NCBI RefSeq assembly: GCF_024166365.1
Contig: NC_064827.1
Location: 76,649,635-76,713,634 of the forward strand
Direction: 5' to 3'
Origin: Elephas maximus indicus
Lineage: Eukaryota > Chordata > Mammalia > Proboscidea > Elephantidae
Length of the DNA: 64,000 bases
The position numbers were made by a program, and so were the translations under genes. Positions 34,759 to 46,500 of the stretch are shown here, one piece after another. The notes beneath the pieces were generated by a model that was not told where the DNA came from, made no database searches, and saw only the letters and a program-made list of their open reading frames with translations. Position 1 is the first letter of the stretch; each line of letters begins with the position of its first letter.

Positions 34759-35621
34759 ACTTTTTTTTTTTTATTGTGCTTGAGATGAAGGTTTACACAG
34801 AACAAATTAGTTTCTCATTAAACAATTTGTACACATATTGTTTTGTGACATTAGTTGCCAACTCCCCGACATGTCAACACTCTCTCGTTCTCGACCTTGG
34901 TTTCCCCATTTCCATTTATCTAGCTTTCCTGTCCCCTTCTGCCTTCTCCTCCTTGCCACTGGGCTGGTGTGCCCATTTAATCTTGTATACCTGTGTGAGT
35001 TATATGTATTGTTGTTTGTTTTGTGGGTCTGACTCTTTGGTTGAAGCTTAAACCTGAGCAGTGACTTCAGTACTGAGTTAAAAGGGTATCTGAGGGACCA
35101 TGCTCTGGGGGTTTCTCCAGTCTCTGTCAGACCAGTAAGTATGGTCTTTTTTTTGTGTTTGTGTGAATTTGAATTTTGTTCCATGCTTTTTTTTTTTTTT
35201 TTTCTCCAGCTCTGTGCAGAGCCCTCTATTGTGATCCCTGTCACAGCAGTCAGAGGTGGTAGTCAGGCACCATCTAGTTGTGCTGGACTCAGTCTGGTAG
35301 AGGCTGTGGTAGTTGTGGTCCATTAGTCCTTTGGGCTAATGTTTCCCCTGTATCTTTGGTTTTCTTCATTCTCCCTTGTTCCAGATGGGGTGGCACCAGT
35401 GGAGGATCTTAGATGGCCTCTTACAAGCTTTTAAGACCCCAGATGCTACTCACCAAAGTAGGATGTAGAACATTTTCTTTATAAACTATGTTATGCCAGT
35501 TGAGCTGGATGTCCCCTGAGACCATGGTCCCCAGCCCTCAGCCCAGTAATTTGGTCCCTGAGGGAGTTTGTATGTGTCTATGAAGCTTCCATGACCTTGC
35601 CTTGGTTAAGTTGTGCTGACA
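34759..35621 (-). mobile_element. 5'-truncated lineage-specific L1
   Basis: A perfect 10 bp duplication GATAACATGT (34749-34758, 35622-35631) encloses a poly(T)-led L1 3' UTR, related to but distinct from those at 13.98-14.87 and 26.28-27.18 kb. Confidence 0.9.
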
Positions 35622-35711
35622 GATAACATGTCTTCTTGATAAGATGTGATGAGAATGGCACTTTACCCCTGTGGCTTTCTTCCCAAAAAACCCATATCTC
35701 AGTCCAATCCT

Positions 35712-35902
35712 GGACTGGACCCTCAATGAATCTAACCCTGTCTGGACCCTCAATGAGATGGTTTGACACAGTGGCTGCAATAATGGGCTCAAGCACAACA
35801 GCAATTGTGAGCATGGCGCAGGACTAGGCAGTGTTTCATCCTGTAGTACATAGGGTTGCTATGAGTTGGAACCGGCTTGCCGGCACCTGACAACAACAGT
35901 GT
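35712..35902 (+). mobile_element. BovB/RTE LINE 3' fragment
   Basis: 'gacacagtggctgcaataatggg' to 'gttgctatgagttggaaccgg' matches the 3' end at 30780-30915. AATCCT occurs on both sides (35706-35711, 35903-35908). Confidence 0.85.
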
Positions 35903-36255
35903 AATCCTCAGAAAAGTACCAGACAAATCCCAATAGAGGAGCATCCTACAAAATACTTGACTGGTACTCCTCATAACTGTCAAGGTCATCAAAAACAAGG
36001 AATGTCTGAGAAACTGTCATAGCCAAGAGGAGCCTAAGGAACCATGATAACCACATGTAATGTGGTATCCTGGACAAGATCCTGGAACAGAAAAAGAGAT
36101 TAGGTTAAAACCAAGGAAATTTGAATAGAGTATGTCCTTTAAACAATAATGTATTAATATTGGTTCGTTAATTGTAACGAATATTCTATAGTAATGTAAA
36201 ATGTTAATAATAGGGGAAACTGGGTGAGGGGTATTTGGGAACTCTGCTATGTTTA

Positions 36256-36350
36256 AGGAGACCTGGTGGCACAGTGGTTCAGTGCTCGGCTGCAAACCTA
36301 AAGGTCAGCTGTTCTGCCTGTGAGTCAGAATCAAGTCAATGGCAATACTC
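36256..36350 (+). repeat. AfroSINE with internal deletion
   Basis: Head 'gagacctggtggcacagtggtt' is joined directly to tail 'gtgagtcagaatcaagtcaatgg'. Confidence 0.85.
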
Positions 36351-36410
36351 TATGGGTACTATCTTTGTAATTTTTCTGTAAATCTAAAACTATCCAAAGA
36401 AATAGCTCCA

Positions 36411-36765
36411 GTGTTATCCTCATGCAGGGATTGGGATATGGAGGTACGCTCAAGAAAGAGGTGGATTTTATCTTTTTTTTTTTTTAAATAAATATTTCAG
36501 AGAGCATAGTCAAATATTGTGTAATAAAAAGTGGGTGAACACATAAACAGATTTTTCAAATGGAAACCTGCTGCCTTCCTTCAGTCGCAGGAGCTGGTCC
36601 TGCCTCTGGCCCCATATGGATTCCAGTCTTTGTGCCTCTAACACTCTCCCCAAGGCCATCATTATAGTCAGGCCCCCTCCCTACCTTAGATCCCTGCTGG
36701 TCATAACTTCTGTTCTTCCTCTAACCTTTGCCCCAGAGATCCCAGGTTGTCGTCAGAGGATGTAT
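36411..36765. other. Unique intergenic sequence
   Basis: Nothing recognised in this 355 bp stretch. Confidence 0.5.
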
Positions 36766-36939
36766 CAGATCCAAAAAATCCAAATCCATTGCCATCGAAT
36801 TGGTTCCAACTCATAGCGACCCTATGGGACAGTGTAGAACTGTCTCGTAGACTCTCCAAAGGTGCACCTGGTGGATTCAAACTGTCAACCTTTCAGTTAG
36901 CAGACGAAGCTCTTAACCAATACACCACCAGGGTTTCCT
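36766..36939 (-). repeat. AfroSINE with target-site duplication
   Basis: A perfect 11 bp duplication AGAGGATGTAT (36755-36765, 36940-36950). Confidence 0.94.
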
Positions 36940-37098
36940 AGAGGATGTATAGGACAAGATATAAAACTTCACCTAGAACCTGATAAACGTTTTACTTACG
37001 ATTAGCTACCACAGTTTTTTATATTTACCTTCTGTTATGGATTGAACTGTGACTCCCAACAGATATGTGTTGTAAATCCCAATCCCTATTCCTGTGGA

Positions 37099-37264
37099 GG
37101 AAACCCTGGTGGCGTAGTGATTAAGAGCTATGGCTGCTAACCAAAAAAAAAAGGGCAGTTTGAATCCACCAGGGGCTCCTTGGAAACGGTACGGGGCAGT
37201 TCTACTCTGTCCTATAGGGTTTCTATGAGTCAGAATCAACTCGATGGCAACGGTTTGGTTTTTT
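37099..37264 (+). repeat. AfroSINE with target-site duplication
   Basis: A perfect 12 bp duplication TATTCCTGTGGA (37087-37098, 37265-37276). Head 'aaccctggtggcgtagtg' and tail 'gagtcagaatcaactcgatgg' are little diverged. Confidence 0.95.
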
Positions 37265-37539
37265 TATTCCTGTGGAAATAATAACATTTAGGAATAGGGT
37301 TTTCTTTGTTATGTTAATAAGGCCCTGTCCGTGTAGGGTCTGTTTTAAACCAATCACTTTCGAGATATAAAAAGAACAGATCAAGCACAGATAGGGAAGA
37401 TAGATGCCCACCACATGAAGCTAACTAAGGAACACAGGAACAGAAGTTGAAAAGAGACAAGGACTTTTACTTAGAGCCAACAGAGGGAGAAAACCTTCCC
37501 CTAGAGCTAGTGCCCTGAATTTGGAATTCCAGACTCCAA

Positions 37540-37688
37540 AAAAAGAGCTCTGGTTGTGTAGTGGTTAAGAAAGATGTGGCAATCTTTTGTAAAGATGACA
37601 GCTTTGGAAACCCTATGGAGCCAGTTCTACTCTGTCCTATAGGGTCACTATGAGTGATTTGACTTGATGGCAACAGGTTCGGGTTTTT
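37540..37688 (+). repeat. AfroSINE with shortened body
   Basis: 'agctctggttgtgtagtggtt' and 'gtcctatagggtcactatgag' are joined across a deletion. Confidence 0.88.
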
Positions 37689-37823
37689 TGGATTTAACCT
37701 CCTAAACTGTGAGAAAATAAATTTCTTTTTGTTAAAGCTACTCGTAGTAAAAAAAAAAAATTTTTTTTTTTTTTTTACTCTCTTGTGGTATTTCTGCTAT
37801 AGCAGCACTAAGAAACTAAAACA

Positions 37824-40800
37824 GCTTCCCTTTCCAGGCTCGAGGGGTTGTCAAGAGCTCCTAATTCAGGAATGGTAATAATAATGGTGGCCAACTCTTA
37901 TTTATTCACCAGCAAAATTCACTGAGCACCTAGTCAGACGCTGTGTCTTGGTGCCAGGGATAAAACAGTGAAACATAGACAAAAAGTCTCTCCCCTCCTG
38001 GAGCTTACTTACATTCTAATAGAGGGAGAATGACAGTATTGAAAATATTTATAAGTAAAACATTGAACAAATAAGATGGTAAGAGCTATGGAGAAAAATA
38101 ATGCAAGGCAGGAGGACAGGAGTATGGGGGCTAGAGTTAGATTTTAAGTAGGTAGGTTGGTCATAGATGGTTCACTGGTAACTTTTGAACAGAAATGTAT
38201 TCTGCCAGTCCACATGTTACCGATGATGACGATGAGACTTGGAGAAGACCAATCTACTGGAATGTGTCTGCCCACAGTCATGCAGCTGCTGAGTGCAGTT
38301 CTGGCTCTGAACCTTCTGAGCTTGGGCTTTTAACTGCTACTCTGTTCTGTAGTAGGTTGGCTTCTTTTATATCCCCTGATGTGACATCAGTTTAGATCTT
38401 GTCTTGCCACTCTCCAGGTCCTTTCAATGAGCACTCCATGCCCTCCAGTTGGCACGGCACAAGCTGAGGTTGGCATGCACACTCAGCATTGGAAACCCCA
38501 ATGCAGACTTCTTCCTGTTTGCCGTCTCTCCCCTACTCTTTTTTTCTCCTCCTTCTCCCTTTTCCTGCCTTTTGACAAACGCTTTCTGAACAGCAGCCCC
38601 ATTTTGAGCTTGCTCCTCTAGCCTCCGTCTGCCTTGCAATCTGACACTAAAAAACATAGCCTCAGCCTGAGCCTGGACTGAGCCCCACCAGAGCCCCATT
38701 GAACTAACCCCAGCCTGGACTGTCCTCTTCCCTGGTGGGGATGGAAGTTGAGGACTCAGACAACTGAGCTGTGACAACCTAAGGACAATTCAATTTAATG
38801 TTTTGGTGCACAACGGGAAAAAATAAGTCAATTCTCTTAGCTGGCAAGGTCATTAAAAACTAAAAAGCATTAACCATTCAGTGTTAAAATTTTCCATGTT
38901 ATCAATTCTGGGTAAAATACTAGTCATGCTGGCCATTGCAAATTACCTTTCAGGAGCCAGAGAGCAGCATGGAAGAGGCATGCTGCTTACAGGACAAAAG
39001 GAAACAGTGCCTGTGGAGGACACTAGAAGAGAGAAGGGGAATAAAGAATCTGAACCTCATAACTGCCAAGGAAATGTTGTGGTTTGGATTTGCTGGATAC
39101 AAAATGATGTAAAAACATAATGGGAGTCTAAAACTGGACTTGCAATTTCTCCCTTGCATTTATGGAATACCTAAGTCACTTTTTTTTTTTTTTGCATGTA
39201 CCTTCTCCTTGAATGCTAACACTAACCCTATGAAGTAGTTACTATAATTGTACCTACTTCAGAGACGAGCAACTGAGTTTTACAGAAGTTCAATAGTTCA
39301 AGATCACCCTCAGAGCCAACCCAGTGCCATCAACAGCAGAGATATAAATTCTGGTTTGTTCAAAGCTTCAAGTCTCAACCAAGAGACACTGTTTCCCAGA
39401 TATAAAGACCTTGTGAACAAAGGTGAGGGAAAGAAGGTTAAACAGCAAAAACTTGTGCTAATCATTGCATACTAAATATTTCTTGGAAATACACACTTCC
39501 CTGTGTGGAAATATTGATGTCTCCCCTTCTGCACTTAGGGTATTTAAGACAATATCAACAGAGTAAGATGGATTCTAATGGGAAGGGGCTAATGGTAAAA
39601 CAGAAAACATTAGGCATCATCAAGTTTTTCTATGCTATATTTTATTTTGTTCTAATTTTTCCATATGATGTAGATTTTGTTATTTTATTTGCAAACTAAA
39701 TATTTTTCTCAGAGTAATTGTGCACGGAGGTTAAAGGAAAAATAATACTAAAGGACTTACAAAAAAAAGACTCTGTATTATATTTTCTATTACTTCTTCC
39801 TGATTCTGGTCCTTGGTAGTTGTAATTTGACTACTAAACTGTGAGATTTCTTTAAGGCCTAGTTATGTCCCTTTCTTTTTCTATTTTTCTTTTCTTTTTG
39901 TTTTTACGAAAATGTTGATAATTCATACTACAGTATCTGTTTTAAGATGAGTAATTACCACCAGAGAAATATGAAAATGCACTATCTCAAGCCTGCATCT
40001 CCTTTTTTTAAATACTTTAAATTTTATTTATTTATTTATATTTAAATCAAAGTTACACATTAGATTTGTTTAATAAGCCAAATAGTTCTAGCTAAAAGTC
40101 TGGTGCCTGCTACAGCATGGCAGATCTGTCCTCAAGAAATGAGGGAAAATTGCAACCATTTTGCACTGACGTGAGGATCCCTGTGGTGCATGATCTCTCA
40201 GCAGCATCTGCTTCTTCCCCTCTCAGAAGCAAAGCGGGCAGAGTCAACTTTACAAATCCTATTGCAAAAAAGGGCATCTTTCCCCAAAGAGTGCATAAGA
40301 ATGCACACTTTCTTAGAACACCTGAGTTGAGTGACCAAACACCAAATGAAGCACATTTTTTATTTCTTGCAGCTTGAATAGGGTATGAGATAGAATGCCT
40401 TTCCTTTTTAGCTGGATCCTAAAAAAAAAAAAAAAGATGGGGCCAAATACTTAACTAGGAAAACACTCACACATCCCACAATGTGAGTCGACATGAAAGA
40501 CTTTGCTTTCTCTTGAACAAGAAGTTCCCAAAGCCTTCCGTTACATGATTGAAGGTGCCAGGGCGCCTTGGTCACCGGACGATACGTGGTGTTTTTCATT
40601 GTGAGGGCTGCACAGGGTGCACACGTGCTCTGTGCAGTGCAAAATCTCTGCAGCTACCCGGGAGGATCTTCTAATCTGGATGTGTTTTGATGGGACAATA
40701 GCACCATTTTCAGGGATTGGGCTATTGTTCCAAGTAAAATGCTAAAGGTCTTTAAGGTGATTTTTGCTCCCCTGATTTTATGACCTGAATATTCATTATT

Positions 40801-41599
40801 AGTTTTCATTATCCAAATTTTTTTTTTTTTTTTTTAAGTATACAAGATATGGTATAGGATCTGGATCTTTCTGAAATTAATTGCATTGTAAATCAAACAT
40901 ATTTCCGTAGAATGCACTTACTCATCATTAGCATGCGAGAGTTTCCAGTAAAATATCTTCAGTGTTATTTTTATTATTAACATATTTACACTGTCACTCC
41001 AGCCCTGCACCCTTTGTGAATCTGTTTTTAAAATAAATATGACCTGATACCAGAGTGATTGGTGCAATAAAAATGCATGATGTGAAATTAATCAAATATG
41101 GTTGGGTTCAATTTATAAGGGACACATTAAGAAAAATTATTTCTTGTTCGGGTATGTCACTCTAGTGAACCAAACAGAGCTGCATATATTTCAGCAAGAT
41201 ACATGTAAAATTCATTCATTCAATGAACATTTATTATGCATTTACTGTGTGCATCACAGGGGACAAAATCAAGCTGAGCAAACAAGAAATTCACACATGA
41301 AACCACTAAAGACCATAAACAACTGCATAATTGTAGAATAGATGTTGAATATTCAGGGATCCCAGAAACAAAAGCTCATGTAGCAGCAGTGTAGTGCATT
41401 GATTAAGGGTGTGGACCTCTGGATTTATATCTGTTTTTTTCAGGAAGTGGCCATTAATTTTTGTGTGAAAAAAATGAGAGCAGAGAGGCATAATTCATTG
41501 TGAATATAGGCTTTATATTCTGTATATGTGGAGGAAATAGGTTCCTAACACAATAAAGAAAATGAAAACAAAAACCAAAAAACCCACCTTCATTTCTAG
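37824..41599. other. Mostly unique intergenic sequence
   Basis: 37900-38130 resembles an old L2-type LINE ('ggagcttacttacattctaat'). 39190-39330 is a probable reverse MIR. A-, T- and A/T-rich runs lie at 39181, 40013-40045, 40422 and 40818. Open frames of up to 117 codons (38424-38777, reverse) lack domains. No exon is supported. Confidence 0.5.
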
Positions 41600-41800
41600 A
41601 GTCAAATAGATGTGGATTCAAACCTCAGCTCTGCTTCTTACTGGTAGGGTGACCTTGGGCAAGTTCTTTCATTTTTTTGAGCTTTAGTGTTCTCATCTAT
41701 AATATGGAAATGATAGTATCGTCCTCATAGGATTGTTGTGAGAACTAAATGAGATATTGCCTATAGTAAGAGCTCACAAAATGTGTTGTCATCATGGGGC
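41600..41800 (+). repeat. MIR
   Basis: 'gtggattcaaacctcagctctgcttctta' and 'gtgaccttgggcaagttctttc' are diagnostic. Confidence 0.8.
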
Positions 41801-41995
41801 TGGGGACAGTCAAAGAAGCACTCCCAAAGTGACTTGTGGAAGCCACTATTGCCACCGTTGATGGCAGGGATGAATTGTTGGGGATCGAATTTCAGGCAGA
41901 GGAGACAGCATGGACAAAGGTAGGAAGAGAGGGCTGGAAATCAAGTATTCCATTCGCCTATAGGGATGAAGCTCTGTTTCTTTCTACTGGAGCTA

Positions 41996-42138
41996 CACCA
42001 AAACAAAATCCATTGCTGTTGAGTTGATTTGGACTCATAACGACCCTAAAGGACAGGATACAACTGTCCCATAGGATTTCCAAGGAATGGTTGGTAGATT
42101 CCAACTGCCAACCTTTTGATTAGCAGCTGAGCTCTTAA
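41996..42138 (-). repeat. AfroSINE with target-site duplication
   Basis: TCTACTGGAGCTA (41983-41995) and TCTACTAGAGCTA (42139-42151), one mismatch in 13. Confidence 0.93.
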
Positions 42139-42459
42139 TCTACTAGAGCTAAGACAAGCTAAATTCTTGCCAGAGGAGCAGGTAAGAGCGCTCGAGTACA
42201 GTGTCTCTGCTCTTCAGGTGACTTAAAAAGGAAAAAGAATTTCTAGACAGATTAGCAGGAAGCATCCATGAAGAACACCAACAATTACCAAACTTTAGTG
42301 GATGGATCTCAGGATTGAATATTGTGCACATCTTGAGGATCAGGACTTCTGCTGTCTTGTCTGGCATTGTATCCTACTGCCTAGCACAGGCCTTGATTGC
42401 CAGGCAAGGAGGCAATCAACAACTTATTGACGGGGGAAAGAATAAACTCTTGTATCCTG

Positions 42460-42640
42460 TAAAATGTGAATACTTACTTTACCTATTAGCTGTGTTACCG
42501 CCACCTCCCACTGCCTCTATTTCCTCAACTGTAAAATGGGGATAAAATTACCTATTGGCCTCACAGGGCTGTTATGAAGACCAAACACGCTAATATTTAT
42601 AAGTGCTGAGAACAGTGCCTGGCAACATGGTCAGTTCTAC
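42460..42640 (+). repeat. MIR
   Basis: 'cctcaactgtaaaatggggataaaat' and 'gaacagtgcctggcaac' are present. Confidence 0.75.
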
Positions 42641-42882
42641 ATTCCTGTTTATTAAATAAAAAATGAATGTTGATGTTAAAGGAGTATGGTGAGGATTAAA
42701 TAAGAAAATGCTTGAAGACAACAAGTATCTGTGAAGGTAAGGGGAAAGGAAGAAACTCCCACCCCTCAAGCCCCACTCCAAGCAGGCCAAGAGGCACCTA
42801 GCCCTGGGCCCAGCAGGACCCGAAGGATCTATAATTTGTTTTTCCCAAGCCCAGCATGCAGTGAGCCTGGGAGAGTCCTAGA

Positions 42883-42906
42883 CCTGCCTGCCTGCCTGCT
42901 TGCCTG
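42883..42906 (+). repeat. Short (CCTG)n microsatellite
   Basis: About six units, with one CTTG variant. Confidence 0.85.
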
Positions 42907-44195
42907 TTGTCATTTCCCTTCCCTGACCCCACTGGTACCAGATCATACCAGTGTAAACTTTTACACCCTGCCAGCCTTGGCCTACTCTGGGGCCTAGGTG
43001 GCTATACTCTGTCTTTGTACTCATGACTAATGGTCGAAGTCTTACTTCTACTGAAATAGAAGATCTCCCCATCTGCCTCCTGCCCCTTTCCCCCTTAAAA
43101 TGAATGCTTCTTCCTCTTGTGATTACTGGTTCCCAGAAATTCTATTGCCCCTACTCACCAAGGACCCCTTGGCTATCAGTGAAGGATGGGTTGTACTGAG
43201 GCATACTATGACTGTTTGACATTATTGTTCAGTTGGTTGCTGACCCTCCTTGGGATCAGCTCTCCAGCCTGGTCAACCCACTGAGCCTGAGTTCTGCCTG
43301 TCCATTAGCTCATTTATCTATTCACTAATTCATTCATCTATTCATTCAACTAAAAGGAATGCAATTCCTCCTCTGTGCCCAGAGCAGAGGCTGGAACACA
43401 GTGTCCCTGCACTCAGGGAGCTTGCGGCCTAGTTGGGAAGAGAGAGAGAACTAACAATGCAGGATAATTAAGCACAAAAATAGAAATGTGTATAAGGTAG
43501 GAGAGGGTAAGATGAGATTTAGTCTTATCTGGCAGAATTAGAGAAGGGTTCCCAGAAAAAATGATGTCTGAGATGGATTTTAAATGAAAAATAGTATAAG
43601 ACATTCCAGACTGAGGAGGGAAAAGGCACAGAAGGATGAAAGAGTGAGGAATAGGACTATAAACGTAAGATGTGTGAGAAGCCTGAGGGGTAGGCAGAAG
43701 GCAGACCACAGAGGGAGTTGACAAGGAGTTTAAATTTTATTATTTTGGTAAAGTAGAGCAGTGTGGTGGACCCTGTGTAGTCCTGCCCCAATCCCCGTTT
43801 GCTGACTTGTTTTACTGACTTGTTCCAGTTGCTGCGAGTGTTGTTGGTAGGCAGCCTTCAGCTCTCAGCTCCTTTTAGGGATTGCCTTAGGTGTGCAGAG
43901 CCACCTTGCCCAAGGCCAAATCTTTCCTGGCAGAGTAATCACATCCTGTGACTGATGGATGCAAGAGTATAAAGGTCTAGTCATCCTGGCCCATCCTGGG
44001 GTAACTCTGGCCCTAGAGCACCCAGACATTTAAATGCTTAAATCTCAGATTACTGAGTTAATTTTCATGTATGATTGCTGAATTTGAGCTGTGGAGAAAG
44101 GAAAAAAGTATCTAAGGGCAGAAAGTTAGGAAGTCAAACAAGTCCTGATTTTCAAAAGAACAATGCTAAGCTCAATGTCCACTCAGGTAACATAG
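42907..44195. other. Intergenic sequence, partly old repeat
   Basis: 43340-43690 has the look of an old L2-type LINE. 43765-44035 is an unclassified LTR-like block with 'gagtataaaggtc'. No gene is supported. Confidence 0.4.
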
Positions 44196-44264
44196 TCTTC
44201 CTTCCTTCTTTCCTCCTCTCTCCCTCTTTTCCTCCCTTCCTTCCTTTCCTTCTTTCTTTCTTTT
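44196..44264 (+). repeat. 69-base pure pyrimidine tract
   Basis: Only C and T occur for 69 bases, mainly CTTC/CTTT units; it could adopt a triplex. Confidence 0.9.
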
Positions 44265-44489
44265 ACTGAGATATAATTCACACGCCATAAAATTCACCCT
44301 TTAAAAGTATACATGACTTGTTACATACATATTTACCACATTTTTTTTTTTTTAATTACACATTAGGCAACATTTCAGTTTAAATTATTGGAGGTGGTCT
44401 GTGAGCACTTAGAAAAGGAATTCTAATGTCAGAATCTGGCATGGGAGCATTAAACATTAGTGATTAAAAAAAAAAGGTATTATAGTGTT

Positions 44490-44720
44490 TGCTTTACGCT
44501 AGGCACCATCGTAAGCCGTTAACAAGTATAAACTCGTTTCATCCTCATAGCAAACTAGAAAGTAGATAATATCTCCATCTGATAGATGAAGAAACTAAGG
44601 CACAGAGAGTTTAATAACTTGCCCAAGATCATACAGCTAGTAAGGAGAGGAGTCAGAATTCAAATCCTGGAAACCTGGTTCCAAAGTCTGCTCTTAACCA
44701 CTTACATTTCCTTTTCTGAC
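44490..44720 (-). repeat. MIR
   Basis: 'gatgaagaaactaaggcacagagag' and 'cttgcccaagatcatacagctagtaag' mark reverse MIR. Confidence 0.8.
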
Positions 44721-45259
44721 AAGACTACTGTTCTGATAAATATAATAAAACTGTAGGAATAAGTCATCTGCAATTTAGCAAATTATCTGATAACATCTCT
44801 TTAATTCTTACGGGCAATATGGAGAAAGATGGGCTTCACGAGGTTGTGTTTGTAACAGATTAAATAATGATATTCAAAGGGTGCTGATTAATAGGTCGAT
44901 ATTACTCTGTCTTGTTCAATAGTTTCATTAACAACTTTAAAAGAAGATTGATAACACCTTTATTTAAAAAAAACAAAGTCTAGTAAGCTGTAAGATCTAG
45001 CCACGTGCACAGGAAACCGTAAGGTCCCTTCTCTTTCCTCCTCGTTTGACCCTTCATCCTCTGGTTTTCATATAAATGTCTTTCTTCCAAACAGGAAGCA
45101 CATTGTTTTCACCTTTCTTGCCCAGGCCATCCTCCTGGTGAGTAAGGTCACCCCACCCCTAGGTATGAATCCCATCCCCTCACCTTCCTCTCTGCCTCTC
45201 CTGCTGCAAGCTCCTCCTGATGAGGCATTTAAACATTCTTAACTCTCTTCCAGATACCC
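44721..45259. other. Unique intergenic sequence
   Basis: Nothing recognised. Confidence 0.5.
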
Positions 45260-45815
45260 TGTGATGATTAAGTTTGTGTGTCAACTTGGCTGGGCCACGA
45301 TTCTCAGTGGTTTGTTAGTTATGATGTAGTTTGGCAGCTGTGTAATGACGTAATCCCTCCATAATGAGATCTGATATAATGTGATCACCTCCATGATGGG
45401 ATCTGTTATGAGCAGCCAATCAGTTGAAATGAAGTTTCCTTGGAGGTGTGGTCTGCATCCAATATAGGTAGACTTTCTGGAAAAGCTTTCAGGGTCTGAA
45501 TCCTGTAGCTGGCTCCTATTCCTCTGGCCTCCAGTTCTTGGGACTTGAGCTAGCAGCTTATCTCCATCTTGCCTGCCGATCTTGGCATTCATTGGTCTCC
45601 ACAGCCTGAGAGCCAGAGACCTACTGTTTGACCTGCTGATCTTGGGTTTGCCAGCCCCTGCATCTACGTGAGTCAGGAGAAGCCTCCAACCTGAGCTTCG
45701 GACTTGGGACTTTCCAGCATCTACTACCATGTGAGCCATTTCCTTGACATAAAACTCTACCTATCTCTCTATTTATATACATTTATATGCTTAATGATTT
45801 TGCTTTTCTAGAGAA
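45260..45815 (+). mobile_element. Old LTR-like interspersed repeat
   Basis: It begins 'tgtgatgattaagtttgtgtgtcaacttggc' and ends near 'gtgagccatttccttgacataa...ctagagaacacccc', a layout common in mammalian LTR repeats. The family was not identified. Confidence 0.5.
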
Positions 45816-45989
45816 CACCCCTATGGCACCCCCTAAACATCCCCAAACCCACATTGCCTTCCAATTCCTGCCCTTTTTCTCTCCTCCCCTCTCCAAAGAG
45901 CGGTCAACTCCCTGCCAAGCCCCAACTCCACAAAAATGGTTCATGCTGGGGCTCCAATACCCTCCATGTCATAAAACACAGTGGACACC

Positions 45990-46500
45990 TCTTAGACCAT
46001 AACTCAGTTGAACTACTGACCTCTCTCTCCTTCCTAAAATACTCTTGGGTTCTGTGCTACCGTGCTCTTCTAGTCTTTCTCCCACTCCAAAGTCCTCCTT
46101 TTGGCTACTTTTTCATTCATCTATGCCTTAATTATCAGTGTTCCTTAGGGCTCTGCCATGCACCCTTGTTTTTCTTACTTCTCACATTCTCCCAGTGATC
46201 TCATTCACTGTCATACTGCTACCATCAAAACACTAATGATTTCTAGATCTCTCTCCTTCTTGCTCACACTTTATTCCTGAGCTTTAGATTCACAACTGCC
46301 CACTGGATATCGCTCCCTCGTCCTGCTGCAGGCTCTACCTGTACAAAATTGAACGATCACTCTCTCCTCAAGCATTTAGCTCCCTCCTCAGTATATCTGC
46401 CTCTGCCTTTCCCAAGTTCTTCTCACCCAGATTCCCCAGGATCTCCTTGTTAATACCCCACCCAGTTACACCCTCCAGCTTACCTTTCTTCCCTAACTCC
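45990..46500 (+). repeat. L2-like LINE segment
   Basis: 'ttagggctctgccatgcacccttg' and 'gatttctagatctctctccttct' resemble an internal L2 region. Confidence 0.4.

Larger units (their letters stand above)
34190..36410 (+). mobile_element. Ancient L1M-type 3' end holding three nested insertions
   Basis: Host blocks are 34190-34758, 35632-35711, 35903-36255 and 36351-36410: 'gtgagctgcacatagtgacttcc', 'atctgacaaacactacttca', 'ctgtcaaggtcatcaaaaac', 'tgtaatgtggtatcctgg' and 'gtaaatctaaaactatcc' in the known order. A younger L1, an RTE piece and an AfroSINE interrupt it. Confidence 0.8.
37033..37823 (+). mobile_element. MaLR/MLT-like solo LTR carrying two AfroSINEs
   Basis: 'tgttatggattgaactgtgac' at the start and 'gtgagaaaataaatttc...gcagcactaagaaactaaaaca' at the end frame the same LTR type as 25417-25806. 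SINEs at 37099-37264 and 37540-37688, and an A12T16 run at 37749-37776, enlarge it. Confidence 0.7.

Noticed and set aside
34807..35323. Reverse frames of 145 and 81 codons
   Set aside because: They lie entirely inside a truncated L1 3' UTR with bounded target-site duplications.
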